Shown here piece by piece: positions 22,030 through 33,980 of a stretch of 64,000 nucleotides of DNA; the stretch's first letter is position 1, and every line of letters begins with the position of its first letter. Source of the DNA: Eucalyptus grandis (lineage: Eukaryota > Streptophyta > Magnoliopsida > Myrtales > Myrtaceae); the NCBI RefSeq assembly GCF_016545825.1, contig NC_052622.1, forward strand, positions 11,475,001 to 11,539,000, in the 5' to 3' direction. The position numbers were made by a program, and so were the translations under genes. The notes under the pieces are model-generated. The model was not told where the DNA came from. It saw nothing but the letters and a program-made list of their open reading frames with translations, and did no database searches.

Positions 22030-22502
22030 AGTTCTGTGTTCTTAACTGAGTCTAATCCTTTGTGGACTGTGGATTCAGGAGCAACAGACCATGTAGCGAA
22101 GGATATAGGGTCCTTTGTGGAATTCTGACGAGTACCAACTGGAACTAAGTGGATCTATATGGGAAACAACTCCAGAGCTGAAGTGAAAGGAATTGGCACA
22201 TGCCAACTGAATATGCGTAGTGGACGCACTTTGTTCCTACATGATGTATTGTATGCTCCGGAGATTCGTCAAAATTTAGTGTCTGTTTTAGTATTGGTTA
22301 AACTAGGTTTTAATATGAACTTCTATAATGGAGGTGTGGATTTGTTTTTGGATACAAATTACTATGGTTGTGGTTATTTTCTGGATGGTTTCATTGTATT
22401 AGATATTAACTATGTTAATCCAAATGTTTGTTATTCCCTTCTCACGTCTCCTAATACATATGATAATGATGTGAATGTGTGGCATGCTAGACTTGGTCAC
22501 AT
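22030..22502 (+). pseudogene. Copia 1 protease and pre-integrase segment
   Basis: WTVDSGATDHV (about 22062-22095) is the aspartic protease active site (D-S-G-A). A stop near 22127 follows, then a frame open from 22159 with LFLHDVLYAPEIRQNLVSV, typical of the protease-to-integrase linker. The next text, VWHARLGHI (22477-22505), is the start of the GAG-pre-integrase zinc-binding region (the H-x-x-L-G-H motif). It stops there: the next residues belong to the segment that normally precedes RT. The zinc-binding second half and the whole D,D(35)E core are absent. Confidence 0.85.
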
Positions 22503-23575
22503 TGACATTGAAGGGGAAACTTTTATGGTTGCTCCACAAGATGAGGATGAGCCAAGAAATATTAATGAGGCTTTGAATTGCCCTAGTAAGGAAAAATGGA
22601 TTCATTCAATGGAAGAGGAAATGGAGTCAATGAAATCAAATCAAGTCTGGGAACTGGTTGATCTTCCAAAAGGACGCAGAGCTATTGGGAACAAGTGGGT
22701 TCTCAAAATAAAGCGAAAGGCTGATGGCTCGATAGAAAGGCATAAGGCTCGCCTTGTGGCGAAATGGTATAATCAACAGGAATGAATTGATTATGAAGAT
22801 ACATTTTCTCCTGTAGTGAGATTTACCTCGATTCGCATTATTCTAGCAATAGTAGCTAGTATGGATCTTGAGTTACATCAGATGGATGTAAAGACTGCTT
22901 TCCTCAATGGAGAATTAGAGGAAGAAATATATATGGAACAACCTGCTGGTTTCATAGTAAAAGGCCAAGAAGAAAAGGTATGTCGACTTTTGATATCGAT
23001 ATACGGCCTTAAGCAGTCATCGAGACAATGGTATATACGTTTTCATAATGCCATAATGGCATATGATTTTACAATGATTGATGAGGATCATTGTGTATAT
23101 ATCAAAAGATCCAAGGATCAATTTGTGATTCATATCATTATATGTTAATGATATACTGATTGCCGGAAGCAATATGGAGTTTATTATTACTGTCAAGAAT
23201 TGGTTGTCTTCCAACTTTGAGATGAAGGATATGGGTGAGGCTGCATACATTCTTGGAGTTAAGATTTCAAGAGATCGTTCGAAGAGATCGTTGTCTCTTT
23301 CGCAAGAAACATATATAAATAAAGTTCTTGAACGATTTCGTATGCAAGATTGTAAACCCATAGACACTCCTATTGCAAAAGGTGAAGGATTGAGCCATAG
23401 AATGTGTCCAAGGGCTCCACAAGAGAATGAACAAATGAAACATATTCCTTATGCTAGTGCTGTTGGGAGCTTGATGTACGCTATGATGTGTACAAGACCC
23501 GACATATATTTTGCAGTTGGAATGGTGAGTAGATACCAATCCAATCCAGGTCCAAAGACATTGGAAAGCCGTTAA
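22503..23575 (+). pseudogene. Copia 1 reverse transcriptase (broken, active site changed)
   Basis: The frame continues without a break from the integrase start into PQDEDEPRNINEALNCPSKE, WIHSMEEEMESM and WVLKIKRKADGS, the copia RT N-terminus. Then a stop at about 22785, DYEDTFSPVVRF, MDVKTAFLNGELEEEIYM and LYGLKQSSRQWY-type text. A frame change near 23147 precedes the catalytic motif. The motif reads YVNDIL where copia RTs have YVDD, so the first catalytic Asp is Asn. FEMKDMGEAAYILGVKI and CTRPDIYFAVG follow up to 23575. Loss of the Asp together with nonsense changes means no active RT. Confidence 0.9.
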
Positions 23576-24115
23576 GAGAATACCGAGATATCCGAAGGGA
23601 ACTACGATTACAAGTTGAATTACCAAGGAAAGGATCTACGACTTGAAAGCTATTCAGATGCTGATTGGGGATGAGATTTAGATGAAAGAAAATCTACCTC
23701 AGGATTTGCTTTCTTACTAAACAATGGCGCCATATCATGGAGTAGTAAGAAGCAAACGTGTATAGCCTTATCCACGATGGAAGCTGAGTTCGTGGCATTA
23801 TCAGCAGCAGTACAAGAAGGAGTTTGGCTTAAGAGATTTTTGGATCATTTAGGTATTATTGAGAAAGCTGCAAATCCATTATTGGTTCACTGTGATAGCC
23901 AAGCAGCTATAGCATACACCAAAGATCCAAAATATCATGACAAGACCAAACATATAGATACCAAGTACAACTTTGTCAAAGATATGGTTGCACGAAAGGA
24001 TGTGAACTTACAGTACATATCTACGCATAGAATGATAGCAGATCCTATGACAAAGCCAATACCTAGATATGTGTTTTGTGGTCATGTAAAATCTCTAGGA
24101 TTGCGTAGAGTCTGA
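23576..24115 (+). pseudogene. Copia 1 RNase H (broken)
   Basis: RNase H degrades the RNA strand during reverse transcription. YSDADWG (with a stop following) is near 23655. SWSSKKQTCIALSTMEAEF, VHCDSQAAIAYTKDP and HIDTKYNFVKDMV lie up to 24040, and the frame closes at KSLGLRRV, 24113. The D, E and D positions (SDAD, MEAE, CDSQ) are kept. The end matches the normal copia polyprotein end, and a non-coding stretch follows. Confidence 0.88.
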
Positions 24116-25195
24116 TGTACTGGATTGTAATTTCCCTGAGTTGTTCACATTTATGAATTTTTTGTTTTTCATTGTTAATGCCTATGAATCTTTGTATGAT
24201 CTTTATGCATCTTAATGCTCAGTGCATTACTTTAAGTTAAGGAAATATGTCGGACAGATAAAAGATTAGCCCACTCACACAGGTAATCACCTCTACTTAC
24301 TGTGTGATAAATAGAGATGAGACTGTTTTTAAGCTTATTATCTAGGTGATAATCGAGAGCTCAAGCTTAAAATACGTATGTCGCCTTAACTAAGTGTTAA
24401 GATAAGGACATAATACTTACGATATCCGAAAGTAAAATACCCCACATATTTTACTTTATCTGTCTAAGATGCCAAATGTGAGTTCTGATGAATTTTGTGA
24501 ATGAGTAGATACGTGAACTCAAGTTAGACATTGGGTATGTCTGAACTATCATCTGTACGATATTGAAAGTGTAGACATACGCTCCATGGGAAAGGAGTTA
24601 ATACCGTAATACATATTTCATACTACGTATGCATGAGACGACCAATAAGAGTGGCAAAAAGTTTGATCTCAACTTTTATGACGTGTGAGACTCTTGAGGA
24701 AAAGAGTTCCTCAATTTTAGTGCCTTCATGACTTTTTACTTATTCTCAAGATTTCTATTTAGTGTTTGCTATCTTAGGATGTTGTCAATGGTCATGTATT
24801 GATTCGATCTAATTGGACATTTCTAGAAAAGCAAGCTGAACTAAAATTGAGAGTTTGAAGGGAAGAGGAAGATTGAATTTGGAGAATCACATTGTAGTTT
24901 TGTATTCACCGGTCGACCAATTATGACTATCTTTGTGATAATTATAATTGTGAATACAATATATGTATCATTGTTTAAAAGAGATCAAGAGAGATATAAA
25001 TGTGATCGATCGATCTAGGGTACTGCATACTAAATCTACTCAGAGTGAGACGCCCATTATGAGATGCTATATATTCCTAACAGATGTATAGCAACGAGCT
25101 CTCAAAGTATGCTAGTCGCACGGATTATTCACCGGTATGAATGTTGAAGAGAGGTAAAGAGAATCCTGTTCGGCCCACCATGTGCGAGTGGGAGA
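24116..25195 (+). other. Non-coding 3' region of copia 1
   Basis: 1.08 kb between the stop of RNase H and the 3' LTR. No ORF of note. It ends with GTGCGAGTGGGAGA, a short polypurine tract directly before the LTR's TGATG. Confidence 0.7.
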
Positions 25196-25659
25196 TGATG
25201 TTTTTATTAATGTGATGGGCTTAAGGCCCGTCCGCCCATGTTGGGCCTAAAAGCCCGGCCCACAAAATTAGGGCCCATGGATGTAGGGATACGATGAAGA
25301 GGTATGTTTTATATTTTTGAGGAGACGTATAAAAGGGAGGACAGAGAGAGACGAAGACACCTTTTGGCAAAAAGAGCGTACGTTTCCTCTCCCTCTCTCC
25401 CTCCAAAAGAAAACCAAAAAGCTTAAGGCAACGCCGTTTTCCCTTCAAGGCCAATCGACATCATCAGATCGAACAGGATCGTTTTTTCTCTTCCTCTTAT
25501 CGGCGTCGGTGTTTAATTTGTGGTTAACAAGGTACGCTCGAATCCGTGGTGTGCTTTAGGATCGGTGATACGTGATTTTCCCGGGCTTGTCTTCTGCATT
25601 CATTTTAGGGGTTTGATTTAGTGTCAAATCCGGTTTTTGGGAATCCGTTAATCCCAACA
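25196..25659 (+). repeat. 3' LTR of copia 1
   Basis: 464 bp, TGATG to CCCAACA, with about 17 substitutions from the 5' LTR by hand count. It is followed by the TSD ATACT at 25660-25664. Confidence 0.95.
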
Positions 25660-25664
25660 ATACT

Positions 25665-27187
25665 TAATGCACTTTACCTAAGCTTTTCACCTACAAAAAA
25701 CATTATCCAAAACCGAAAATTGTAAGTCTCCACCTTCTGACACTCCACTGCTCTTCTTCCATCATCTGCAGGTACATCTCTTTGCTTTGTGTTTCATAAG
25801 TTGCTGCAAACGTCAATCTTTCAAGTTGCAAAATAAGCACTTATGTAGTTGCTTTTTATTTATTGCATGAGTTTTGTTAAATGAAATCAAGCAAGGAAAT
25901 GGTTAATCCCAAATCCCAACCTTTTGCCAACTACTTGATTGATTGTTCATATCCATTGCCACTTATGTTGTTGTACATAAGTGACCTGTCCAAAGAGGAA
26001 TTCCAGCGAAGGTGTTCTGAGGTCCAAAGTTAGCCCGTTGAATCTGTAAAATCTGAAAATTGTGTCCTTTGCAGATGTGCTAACTTCAAACGGCTTGTAC
26101 AGCTTATCCTGATATCCAATTGAATTCTTGTTTCCGTGACTTGTACGAGCATGGAAGTTCCTACTTTCAGGGTATTTTCTAGAAATTTTCATAATTTTTG
26201 CTATTTTTTGGAAATTTCAAACAATGATGGAAAAATAATAGTATTTGAAATCTGGCCCTGCTCTGTGGCTGAAAATGTTATCTTTTTCATTATGGATGAT
26301 GGAAAAATATTATACATTGAGTTTTGTACATCGTGACATTTCAGGGAGTGACTGTATAAATGCGGAAGTTTCAAAAAATGTGGACTTTATCGTCTATATA
26401 GATAGTATCTACTAGAAATTCGCATTTTTTTTTTTTGGATGAACCCTATCCATTGTTTTTACTTATGCTTCTCAAGAGTTATTTACGGCATTTCAATCTT
26501 TCTTCGAGTTTATGGACTTAATTAATGCACTTAAGGACAACTTTCCAATTTTACCTTAATTGGGCTATTTTTAGGTAATTTACGATTTGGGGAATTTAGA
26601 TCATTAATGTCCCCATCGGCCTAGAAAATTTTATGGTTATTTGGTAGTTTATGCTTAGGAATATTAAAGATTACACTTGGCTCCGTTTGTTTCACAGGAG
26701 ATGAATAATTTGAAAAGTATTTAAAAATAATCACTTGTACCGCTTGAAATAATTAGAACATGAATAATATTTTCATTATTCAAAAAAAATGTCTAAATAT
26801 ATTCATAGATGATAAAAATATTTTTCATTTATTCATTTTTGTAAGTGATACGATAATTATTTTTATGAAAATATTTTTCAAATCATTTTATTTTCGCGTA
26901 ACAAATGCATCACTATGATTCTTTGGTGATGCCGGAGATACTGCTTCATGAAATTATATGAATTCGTGATAGATAGAGTTCAGATAAGCGGTGCTCTGCC
27001 TCTGCTAGGAATTTCTACAATAGCATATTTGTAACCAAAAATTACTTTGAGTTACCTGTGTACTTTTGATGAATGCCTCTTTGTAGGGATCACTAACTTC
27101 ACAAGCGAGCTCATTCCTTTATAATATAATGTTTTCAGATTTAGTAGAAATTGCAGAGAATATACAGCGAGTTTTTCATTACTTTTT
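25665..27187. other. AT-rich intergenic DNA
   Basis: No gene, LTR or tandem repeat is recognised. The short ORFs on both strands have no domain. A 14-T run is at about 26426. Confidence 0.45.
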
Positions 27188-27195
27188 GGATCTTA

Positions 27196-28458
27196 TAAAG
27201 GTGTCAAAATGGGTCTTAGACCCATATTTGACCCATTTCCAACCCAATTTCCCCCTTAAACTTTATAAAAATAGAAATAAGAATTTTTTTTTTTCTTTTG
27301 CTTTCCTTTTTTTTCTTTCTTCTTCTTCCTTCCTTAGCCGGTGGCCAATATGGCGACATCGATGTATATGGTAATTTTTATTCATTATTTTTACTTGGTG
27401 GGTCCGGTCAACGCATTGTCTAAAATGCGAGACATCAATGTATCTGGTAATTAAATAGGATAATGATAATTTCAATTAAATGATATTTTCATATTCAAGA
27501 AAATTTACCTAAAGTCATAGATCACAGGCATGAAATTTAGTAGGTACAAATTATTAGGTACCTGTATGCGGTTTACTAATCCCTTTTCATCTTTGAATTA
27601 TTAGATACCTATATGTGGTTCACTAATTGCTGGATTTGGTGAGCCGTAAGCTCACTAGCCTTGGCTAAGCTCGAGCTCGCCTAGATCTAGCAAGTCGCGA
27701 GCTCACCCAAGATGAAGATCGAGCCAGTGAGCTCGGCCCTGTCGTTGTTGGCAAAGGAGCAAGGGGGAAAAGAAGGAAGAAGAAGAAGAATAAAGAAAAG
27801 AGAAAAGAAGAAAAATAAAGAAAATAAAATAAAATAAATAATAATAAAAGATCCAAATTTTAAAAAGTAATTAAAAATTCGATTTTTATATTTTTGATGG
27901 ATAGACATCCATATACATATTAGAGAAATACTTTTAGAGGAAGCTCGATGCTATCTAGATTGAAATTCAATCAATATCAAAATAGAAATTCTAAAAATTA
28001 TAATGTAATTTTTAATTTGGTAAATTACAATTAAGTTACGCATTCTCGCATCCTAAAAGATTTGTTATAAAAAAATATTATTTTCATGTCAATCATTAAC
28101 TAATCAAACTTTTTCTTATCAAAAATTTTTCAAAAGTATTTCAATTTAAGGTTTTTCACTTTTTTACTTTATTTACTAATTTTTATTTTTTAATTTACTG
28201 TTTTAATTTGATGTGAATTTTTTATTCAAGTAACATACATATATATATGAAGAGCTTAAAGTAGATTAAATGGGTGGGAGTGGATTTTCCTATATTGAGT
28301 TAAATATTAATGTGTCTTGATAATATGAGTCAAGTCGGGCATAAGTCGGGTCAAGTATGGTTCGTCACATTTATATTACATGAAAATAGGGCAAAACGGG
28401 TTAAATGGGTCATATGAGTCCAACCATTTTCAACCCGACCCATCCATTTGACGGCCCT
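27196..28458. mobile_element. Non-autonomous hAT-like element (1.26 kb)
   Basis: GGATCTTA flanks both ends (27188-27195 and 28459-28466), an 8-bp TSD as in hAT elements. The left end reads TAAAGGTGTCAAAATGGGTC. The right end, reversed, reads AGGGCCGTCAAATGGATGGG. The two align as short imperfect terminal inverted repeats of the A(A/G)GG..GTCAAA type. GACCCAT and ATGGGTC words repeat near both ends, as subterminal motifs do. The interior holds C/T- and GA-rich tracts and no transposase. Because T precedes both TSD copies, the boundary could shift by one base. Confidence 0.8.
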
Positions 28459-28466
28459 GGATCTTA

Positions 28467-29023
28467 AAATAATTTTTTTAGAAGTTTTTTTGAGAAAATC
28501 ATAACTAGAAGTGATAAAATAGGCAAAACCAGCCCCAAACTGGATTTTACTAAGTAAAATGTTATTGACAAAGTAGACAAGCTGTCTACTAATTTATGGT
28601 AGGTTAAAAGTTACTCTTTTTTTTAGTTGAAACTTAATGAATCACTCTAAAAGAAATTCTAGTCTTGGTCTTGCACATAGATGCATACTTGCTTTCCCAT
28701 AGTTAAAAGCTTACAAACCGGGATGAAAACTAATTATGTTAAGGAGTTGCTAAGTAAATCAACATGAAAGAGTTACTTGGACACTTTTGAGGAGATATGC
28801 CGAAAGTTTTGAACGACTTTGAGGGACTCATTTTCCGTCCCAATGGTAATGCCTCTGGCGAAGAAGAATGACTGACGATATCAGTTTTCATTATTTCCTC
28901 ACTCCTCAAGAACTACAAATATTGAAATAACTCAACCTCACCATCTCAAGATGACGAGCTTAACTTATTTATCTTACTCAAGTAACAGTAGGTTAAGAAA
29001 AAGACGCATTCCACCTTAAAGTT
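28467..29023. other. Spacer downstream of DUF594 pseudogene
   Basis: AT-rich with no recognised gene. It lies on the 3' side of the minus-strand DUF4220/DUF594 pseudogene and may include its former 3' UTR. Confidence 0.45.
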
Positions 29024-30076
29024 CTAGTCCAAGATCAGTTTGGTTATGCAATGTGCTTCGGAAGTTTGCACCGGCTCGGCCATGCCGAGATGCACCATTA
29101 GAAGCCAGATATGGCTGATAAGCTCTCCTCCTCTGCTCAGGTTCTCGAAGTGTTTGTAGCCTTTGCCTTGGTAAGCCGCGTATATCAGAAACTTCGCCCA
29201 GACCTTGCCGATCAAGTACCATTTCCTACCAAAGTCTTTCGACTCAATTTCATTCAACTGGGATGCGAGATGGCACGCATCAAACAGTACCGACCTGCTT
29301 TTGCCACCGCATATTTTTATGGCGGGCAGCTGAGTTCCCACTTGGAGCAGAAGATGGCAGGCTTCCCATAGATCACGCGAGTCTGTTGACTTGCGCGCCT
29401 TGTTGCAGCTTTTCACTCCAGTGTGGCCATGTTTCTCTTTCTTGAATAGATTCTGCGCCCATGTCTTGACAACCGATGAGCTGATGCTGGTTTCTTTCTT
29501 TGACGACACCACTAGCTATTCCTCCGAGAACTTATGAGCGTCAACCGAAGTATCTTCATATCGGAGCAACCCCATCCCCGTTGGCAACATGGAAGGATGG
29601 AGTACTAAAAGATAAAGCATGTACCAAGAGACCAACTTACTCATCTTGTAGTCCTTGACGTGCTCTGATCCTATTCCCTGACTCTGGTCGAGGTCCTCGT
29701 AGTGGCAGAGCTCAGTGACGATGTGCCAGATGAGAATGCTGTGGTCGAACTCCATCTTTCACACTCCAGATAGAATGATTGTTTTTTGACCTCATCAGTT
29801 CTTCACTTGCCTTCAGATCAAGACTGGTCAACCCGCTCCAATCTTCTGTTCCGTTCTGGATAATCGACCGTACCCCTCATGTGATCGAAGGTCCAGTCTT
29901 AGATGTTACTCTTGAACTCTTTGTAATCGATGTAGAAGTTCTTCTCCAATTTCTCATCTAAGTTGGCGAGCCATGGATACTTGCTGAAGATCCTGTTTCT
30001 TTACCTGATAGATAATTTCAAGAGGCTGAACTGGGCCACGGAATTCGACCGGGGAGATCTGGAGAAAAGCCACGGC
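29024..30076 (-). pseudogene. DUF4220/DUF594 family gene, C-terminal part (split by copia 2)
   Basis: This is the minus-strand continuation of the gene at 35689-36881, cut by copia 2. The frame joins at the TSD (TTAV then AFLQIS). A frameshift and stops follow within 120 bases. Recognisable text: DHSILIWHIVTELC and LVSWYMLYLLVLHPSMLPTG (29516-29755), then GRKWYLIGKVWAKFLIYAA and GGELISHIWLLMVHLG (29024-29512), the DUF594 signature at the C-terminus of these plant proteins. A TAG at 29513-29515 separates the two pieces. The family consists of plant membrane proteins of unknown function. The stops outside the insertion indicate that the gene had decayed or was decaying independently. Confidence 0.85.
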
Positions 30077-30323
30077 TGTAAGAAGATGAAGAAAAAGAAA
30101 AGAGAATTGAAGAACTCGAGAATGGAGAGAAGTTTTTGTATATTCTATTGTCTTCAATTAATGAATCAATGTACATCTTCTGTAATTATATTACAAGAGA
30201 ATGAATGAACGAGGAAATTAAATATCCTACAAATCAATCTATTCTAGATTTAAACCTAATTGATCTGAGCAAATCGGATTAGAATCAATTTGATCCTTTT
30301 GTCTAGCCGCATATCTTCCAACA
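30077..30323 (-). repeat. 3' LTR of copia 2
   Basis: 247 bp, identical to 35442-35688, next to the polypurine tract and the ACGGC TSD. Confidence 0.97.
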
Positions 30324-30332
30324 CTCCCCCTC
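30324..30332 (-). promoter_or_regulatory. Polypurine tract of copia 2
   Basis: Minus strand GAGGGGGAG directly before the LTR start TGTTGG, overlapping the end of the RNase H reading frame. Confidence 0.85.
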
Positions 30333-31911
30333 AAGCTGGTGGCTTGTATATGTCTAAGACACCTAGTTTGCTCAGAAGATATGTGTGTTGTCTTTGACAT
30401 AGAGGCTTGGTGAAAATGTCTGCTGGCTGTTCTGTTGTCCCAATTCCTCTTGCTTCAATGATTCCTTCTAAGATCTTGTCTCGTGTAAAGTGGCAATCAA
30501 CCTCTATATGCTTGGTTCTCTCATGCACTATAGGGTTTGCTGCAAGTTTGAGAGCTGCATCATTGTCGCAGAACAGCTTTGTTGCCCCTTGTACCTGTAT
30601 TCCAAGATCCTTAAGAAGTCCCCGAATCCATACTATCTGACAAGTAGCTTTGGCCATAGCCCGATACTCTGCTTCAGCTGAAGAAAGAGAAACAGTAAGC
30701 TGTTTTTTTGTCTTCCAGGAGAGTAAAGAATCTCCTAGCTTGATGCAATATTCAGTGATAGACCTTCGACTCATGGGACAAGTTGCATAGTCTGAATCAC
30801 AATATGCTGTTATCTCCATGTTACATCTTCTGGACAATAATATCCCAAGACCTGGACACTTTTTTAGGTACTTCACAACTTTATATGCAGCATTCAAGTG
30901 TGACTGTTTTGGACTGTGCATGAATTGACTAAGAGTCTGCACTGCATAAGAGATGTCAGGTCTAGTCATTGTCAGATATATAAGTTTTCCGACGAGCCTT
31001 TGATAGCTTGAAGGATCTTCCAAAACGAAGTCATCTTCTTGAGAAATTCCCTTATCATAATCTGGAGTGGTCAATTTCGTGTTCTGTTCAATGGGAATAA
31101 CAGCTGGTTTGCAACCTGATAAACCTGTTTCTGAAATAATCTCCAATATGAATTTTCGCTGACTGAGCGAAATCCCTTGTTCTGAACGAGCAATCTCAAT
31201 GCCAAGAAAGTACTTAGGTGCTCCTAAGTCTTTAATATGAAAAATTGCATGCAGATATTTCTTAAAATTTCCTATGGCCGCTTCATCATTTCCCATAATG
31301 AGAATATCATCAACATATATCATCAGATAAATAGATGACATACCTTCAGTCCGCGTGAATAAGGCATAATCATGTCGGGAGTGTTGGAACCCTGCTGTTG
31401 TAAGAGCACTTGTAAACTTTGCATACCACTGCCTGGAAGCTTGTTTCAACCCATAAAGGGATTTTTGGAGACGACATACTTTCTTCTCCCCCTGTCTCCG
31501 TAATCCCTGAGGAACATCCATATATATCTCTTCATTCAAATCTCCGTGGAGGAAGGCGCTATGGACGTCCATCTAGTGTAGAGACCAGTCGCGAATAGCT
31601 GCAACTGTCAAAAAAGATCGTACAGTGACGTCTTTGGCAACAGGTGAGAATGTCTCGTGATAATCGAATCCTTCCCTCTGAGTGAAACCTTTGGCAACTA
31701 ATCGTGCCTTGAATCTTTCCACGGAGCCATCAGCTCGATATTTTATTTTGTATACCCATTTACAGCCAATGGGTTTACAATTTGGTGGCAATGTGACAAG
31801 ATCCCAGGTCTTGTTATCAATCAAGGCCTGTAATTCTGCTTCCATGGCCTTCTGCCATCTTGGATCAGCAGATGCTTCATTGTAACTAGCAGGTTCCTTA
31901 TCCTCAGACAA
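30331..31911 (-). pseudogene. Copia 2 reverse transcriptase and RNase H (one stop)
   Basis: Two minus-strand ORFs in one frame, separated by a single TAG at 31571-31573: 31573-31911 and 30331-31572 (413 codons). The first carries [12 protein letters not shown] and [31 protein letters not shown] and [10 protein letters not shown]. The second carries MDVHSAFLHGDLNEEIYM, LYGLKQASRQWY, the intact catalytic YVDDILIMG, KDLGAPKYFLGIEI and MTRPDISYAVQTL. RNase H has YCDSDYATCP, LSSAEAEYRAMA, CDNDAALKLAANP and HIEVDCHF, and it ends near the normal copia end. All RT and RNase H catalytic residues appear kept, so a single base change separates it from an open frame. Confidence 0.95.
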
Positions 31912-32022
31912 TCTACTTATACAGCACTTATGTTCAGACGATAAATTATTGAAGGAAACATATGAGGAAACTGGATATTTGATACCTGGAGAGTCTAGAG
32001 CAGCACAGACATAATCTTTGGT

Positions 32023-33184
32023 TCAGGTAGGGGGTCGTGTAGCTCGACTAGAACGTCGTGGAGGATCTCCTCTCGGAAGTGAAGATGTTGATTCCCCAGC
32101 TGATGTAGAAAATGTTTCTTCAACTTCTTCATTAGCAGAAGAATCTGCAGGTGAATTCCTCGATGCATTTGTAGGAACCTGATTCTTATCAGAAATTGGT
32201 CCTGATACAGAGGGATTCATCTGAACATGATGATTATGAGTAGGCACTGCTAATGGTATATAATGAAGATCGATATGTTGTATCATCCATCTCAAGCTGT
32301 CGAGGAATACTGAGTACGGATTCTTCATGAGAAAGTGTTTTTTCATTGAAAGGAAAAACATTTTCATGAAATAAAACATCTCTACTTACAAAGAATTCCT
32401 TGGTAGATAGTTCAGGACTCGTATCCTTTTGAAGATTATGATATCCCATGAAAATACAGCGACGTGCACAAGGATCCAGTTTGTCTCGAGAGCCCACTAT
32501 AGCTGCATAACAAAGACATCCGAAGACTTTGAGATGTGTTCGCTCCGGTGCCTTGCCAAATAAGATCTCAAAAGGTGTTTTCCCATGTAAGACCCGAGTG
32601 GGCATTCGATTGATAAGATAGGCCGCTGTAAGAATGCATTCTCCTCAATATTCATCTGGAATTGATGCTTGAAATTTAAGAGCTCTAGCAACTTCCGAAG
32701 ATGCTGTGTTACGCTCAACCACCCCATTCTGTTGTGGAGTGTATATACAAGAGCTTTCATGTTGAATCCCATGAGATGAAAATAATAAGGTGCAATCATG
32801 GCTGAAGAATTCCTTTCCGTTATCAGTTCGGATCCTTTTAATGGATTTTCCGAATTGATTTTTTGAAAGAATAATGAATTTCTTCAAATGAGAATAAGCT
32901 AGCCCCTTAGACTGCATTAAAAATATCCACGTTGCACGAGAACAATCATCTACTATGGTGAGAAAATAACGAGACCCATCGTGATTGACTGTATGATAAG
33001 GGCCCCAGATATCAACATGAATCAATGATAATATTTCATTTTCACGAGTACTCCCTAAAGGAAATGGAAGGCGTGACTGTTTGGCGAGGGGGCAAATGGG
33101 ACATTGAGCATAAGGAAAGAAAGTACTATGACCCATCCTTAAGTGCATAATGAAATTATTTTCATTGGTAGGTAAATTACACAA
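32023..33184 (-). pseudogene. Copia 2 integrase (broken)
   Basis: Integrase inserts the cDNA. The 33184-32645 ORF has HLRMGHST and CPICPLAKQSRLPFP (zinc-binding H..C-x2-C), HVDIWGPY (first catalytic Asp), RTDNGKEFF (second Asp) and PQQNGVVERN (Glu). A few residues seem lost after ERN, where KH-type text is usual. A stop after SIPDEY ends it. The next ORF (32605-32234) has MPTRVLHGKTPFEILFG and VFGCLCYA, with RCIFMGYH. A frame change leads to 32379-32023, which is Ser/Pro/Glu-rich and ends RRSSRATRPPT, the usual linker before RT. The D, D and E positions are kept but at least two lesions break the frame. Confidence 0.9.
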
Positions 33185-33275
33185 TGATTTCTTATTGAAA
33201 TGAGTACTAGAAAAACTGAAATTACTTGGGAAATGTGTCCAGAAATAAAGGCCTTCGAAAGTCTACCCAAGCCCA

Positions 33276-33980
33276 TCACCGCGATCGAAGGGGCCTGAAA
33301 GAAGCATGTGTCAATATCGAAGAATACCCGGCATGAATTGTCCTTGCATACCCGTGAGATAGAGATAAGATTAAACTGAAAATCTGGAACATAAAGGACA
33401 TTCTCAAGTGTAATTTGAGGGCTAAGCTGTCTTGTTCTGTCACATTCACGTGTGTGATGCTTCCATTTGGTAATTGCACGAAAACAGGGAGAATTAATTT
33501 TCCATTTAGACTGGTAAATAATCCCTTATCACAAACAATGTGATCGCTTGCACCTGAGTCAATGATCCATGCCTTTCTTGAAATTGAATTAATGAGGCAA
33601 TGTGAGATACCTGAGAAGCTTCCTCCTTTGTTGGAGGTTTCCAATTTTTGCAGAGCATGCATCAATTGTTGATATTGACCATAAGAGATCGATTGGTCAG
33701 TATTTTGGCCGGTGGGTCCAGTCACTTGATAGGCAGATGATATTTTCTTCTCCTTTTCGCCAGGCCTTCCATGTAATTTCCAGCAGCTGTCAATCATGTG
33801 GTTAGGACGTTTGCAATAATCGCAAAACATTTTACCCTTTGCTTTAAAATTCGGCAAAAATCTGGCCGTCCACTCCTTTAGGTGCGGAATCATATCCACC
33901 GTCGGATTCATTTGCGCCTTCAAGCATAAGTAGATCGTCCAATCCGCGAGTGCGATCCAGCCCGTCCGATCCGCGCGCAC
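33276..33980 (-). pseudogene. Copia 2 zinc knuckle and protease segment
   Basis: The frame overlaps the gag ORF end in another phase, so a frameshift of one or two bases lies near 33850-33980. CDYCKRPNHMIDSC at about 33795-33835 fits C-x2-C-x4-H-x4-C. WIIDSGASDHIV (about 33540-33575) is the aspartic protease active site. A second frame change follows at about 33400, after which MSFMFQIF-type text no longer matches the usual linker. Confidence 0.85.

Larger units (their letters stand above)
19190..25659 (+). mobile_element. Copia element 1, complete ends, internally defective (6.47 kb)
   Basis: A Ty1/copia LTR retrotransposon bounded by 465- and 464-bp LTRs (TGATG...CAACA) and a 5-bp TSD. Order: 5' LTR, initiator-Met PBS, GC-rich leader, extra ORF, gag, zinc knuckle, protease, start of integrase, RT, RNase H, 1.08 kb non-coding, purine-rich GAGTGGGAGA, 3' LTR. 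Protease before integrase before RT is the copia order. By hand I count about 17 substitutions and one indel between the LTRs (~3.7%), so the insertion is not recent. The catalytic integrase core is missing, the RT active site is altered, and there are several stops. Confidence 0.95.
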
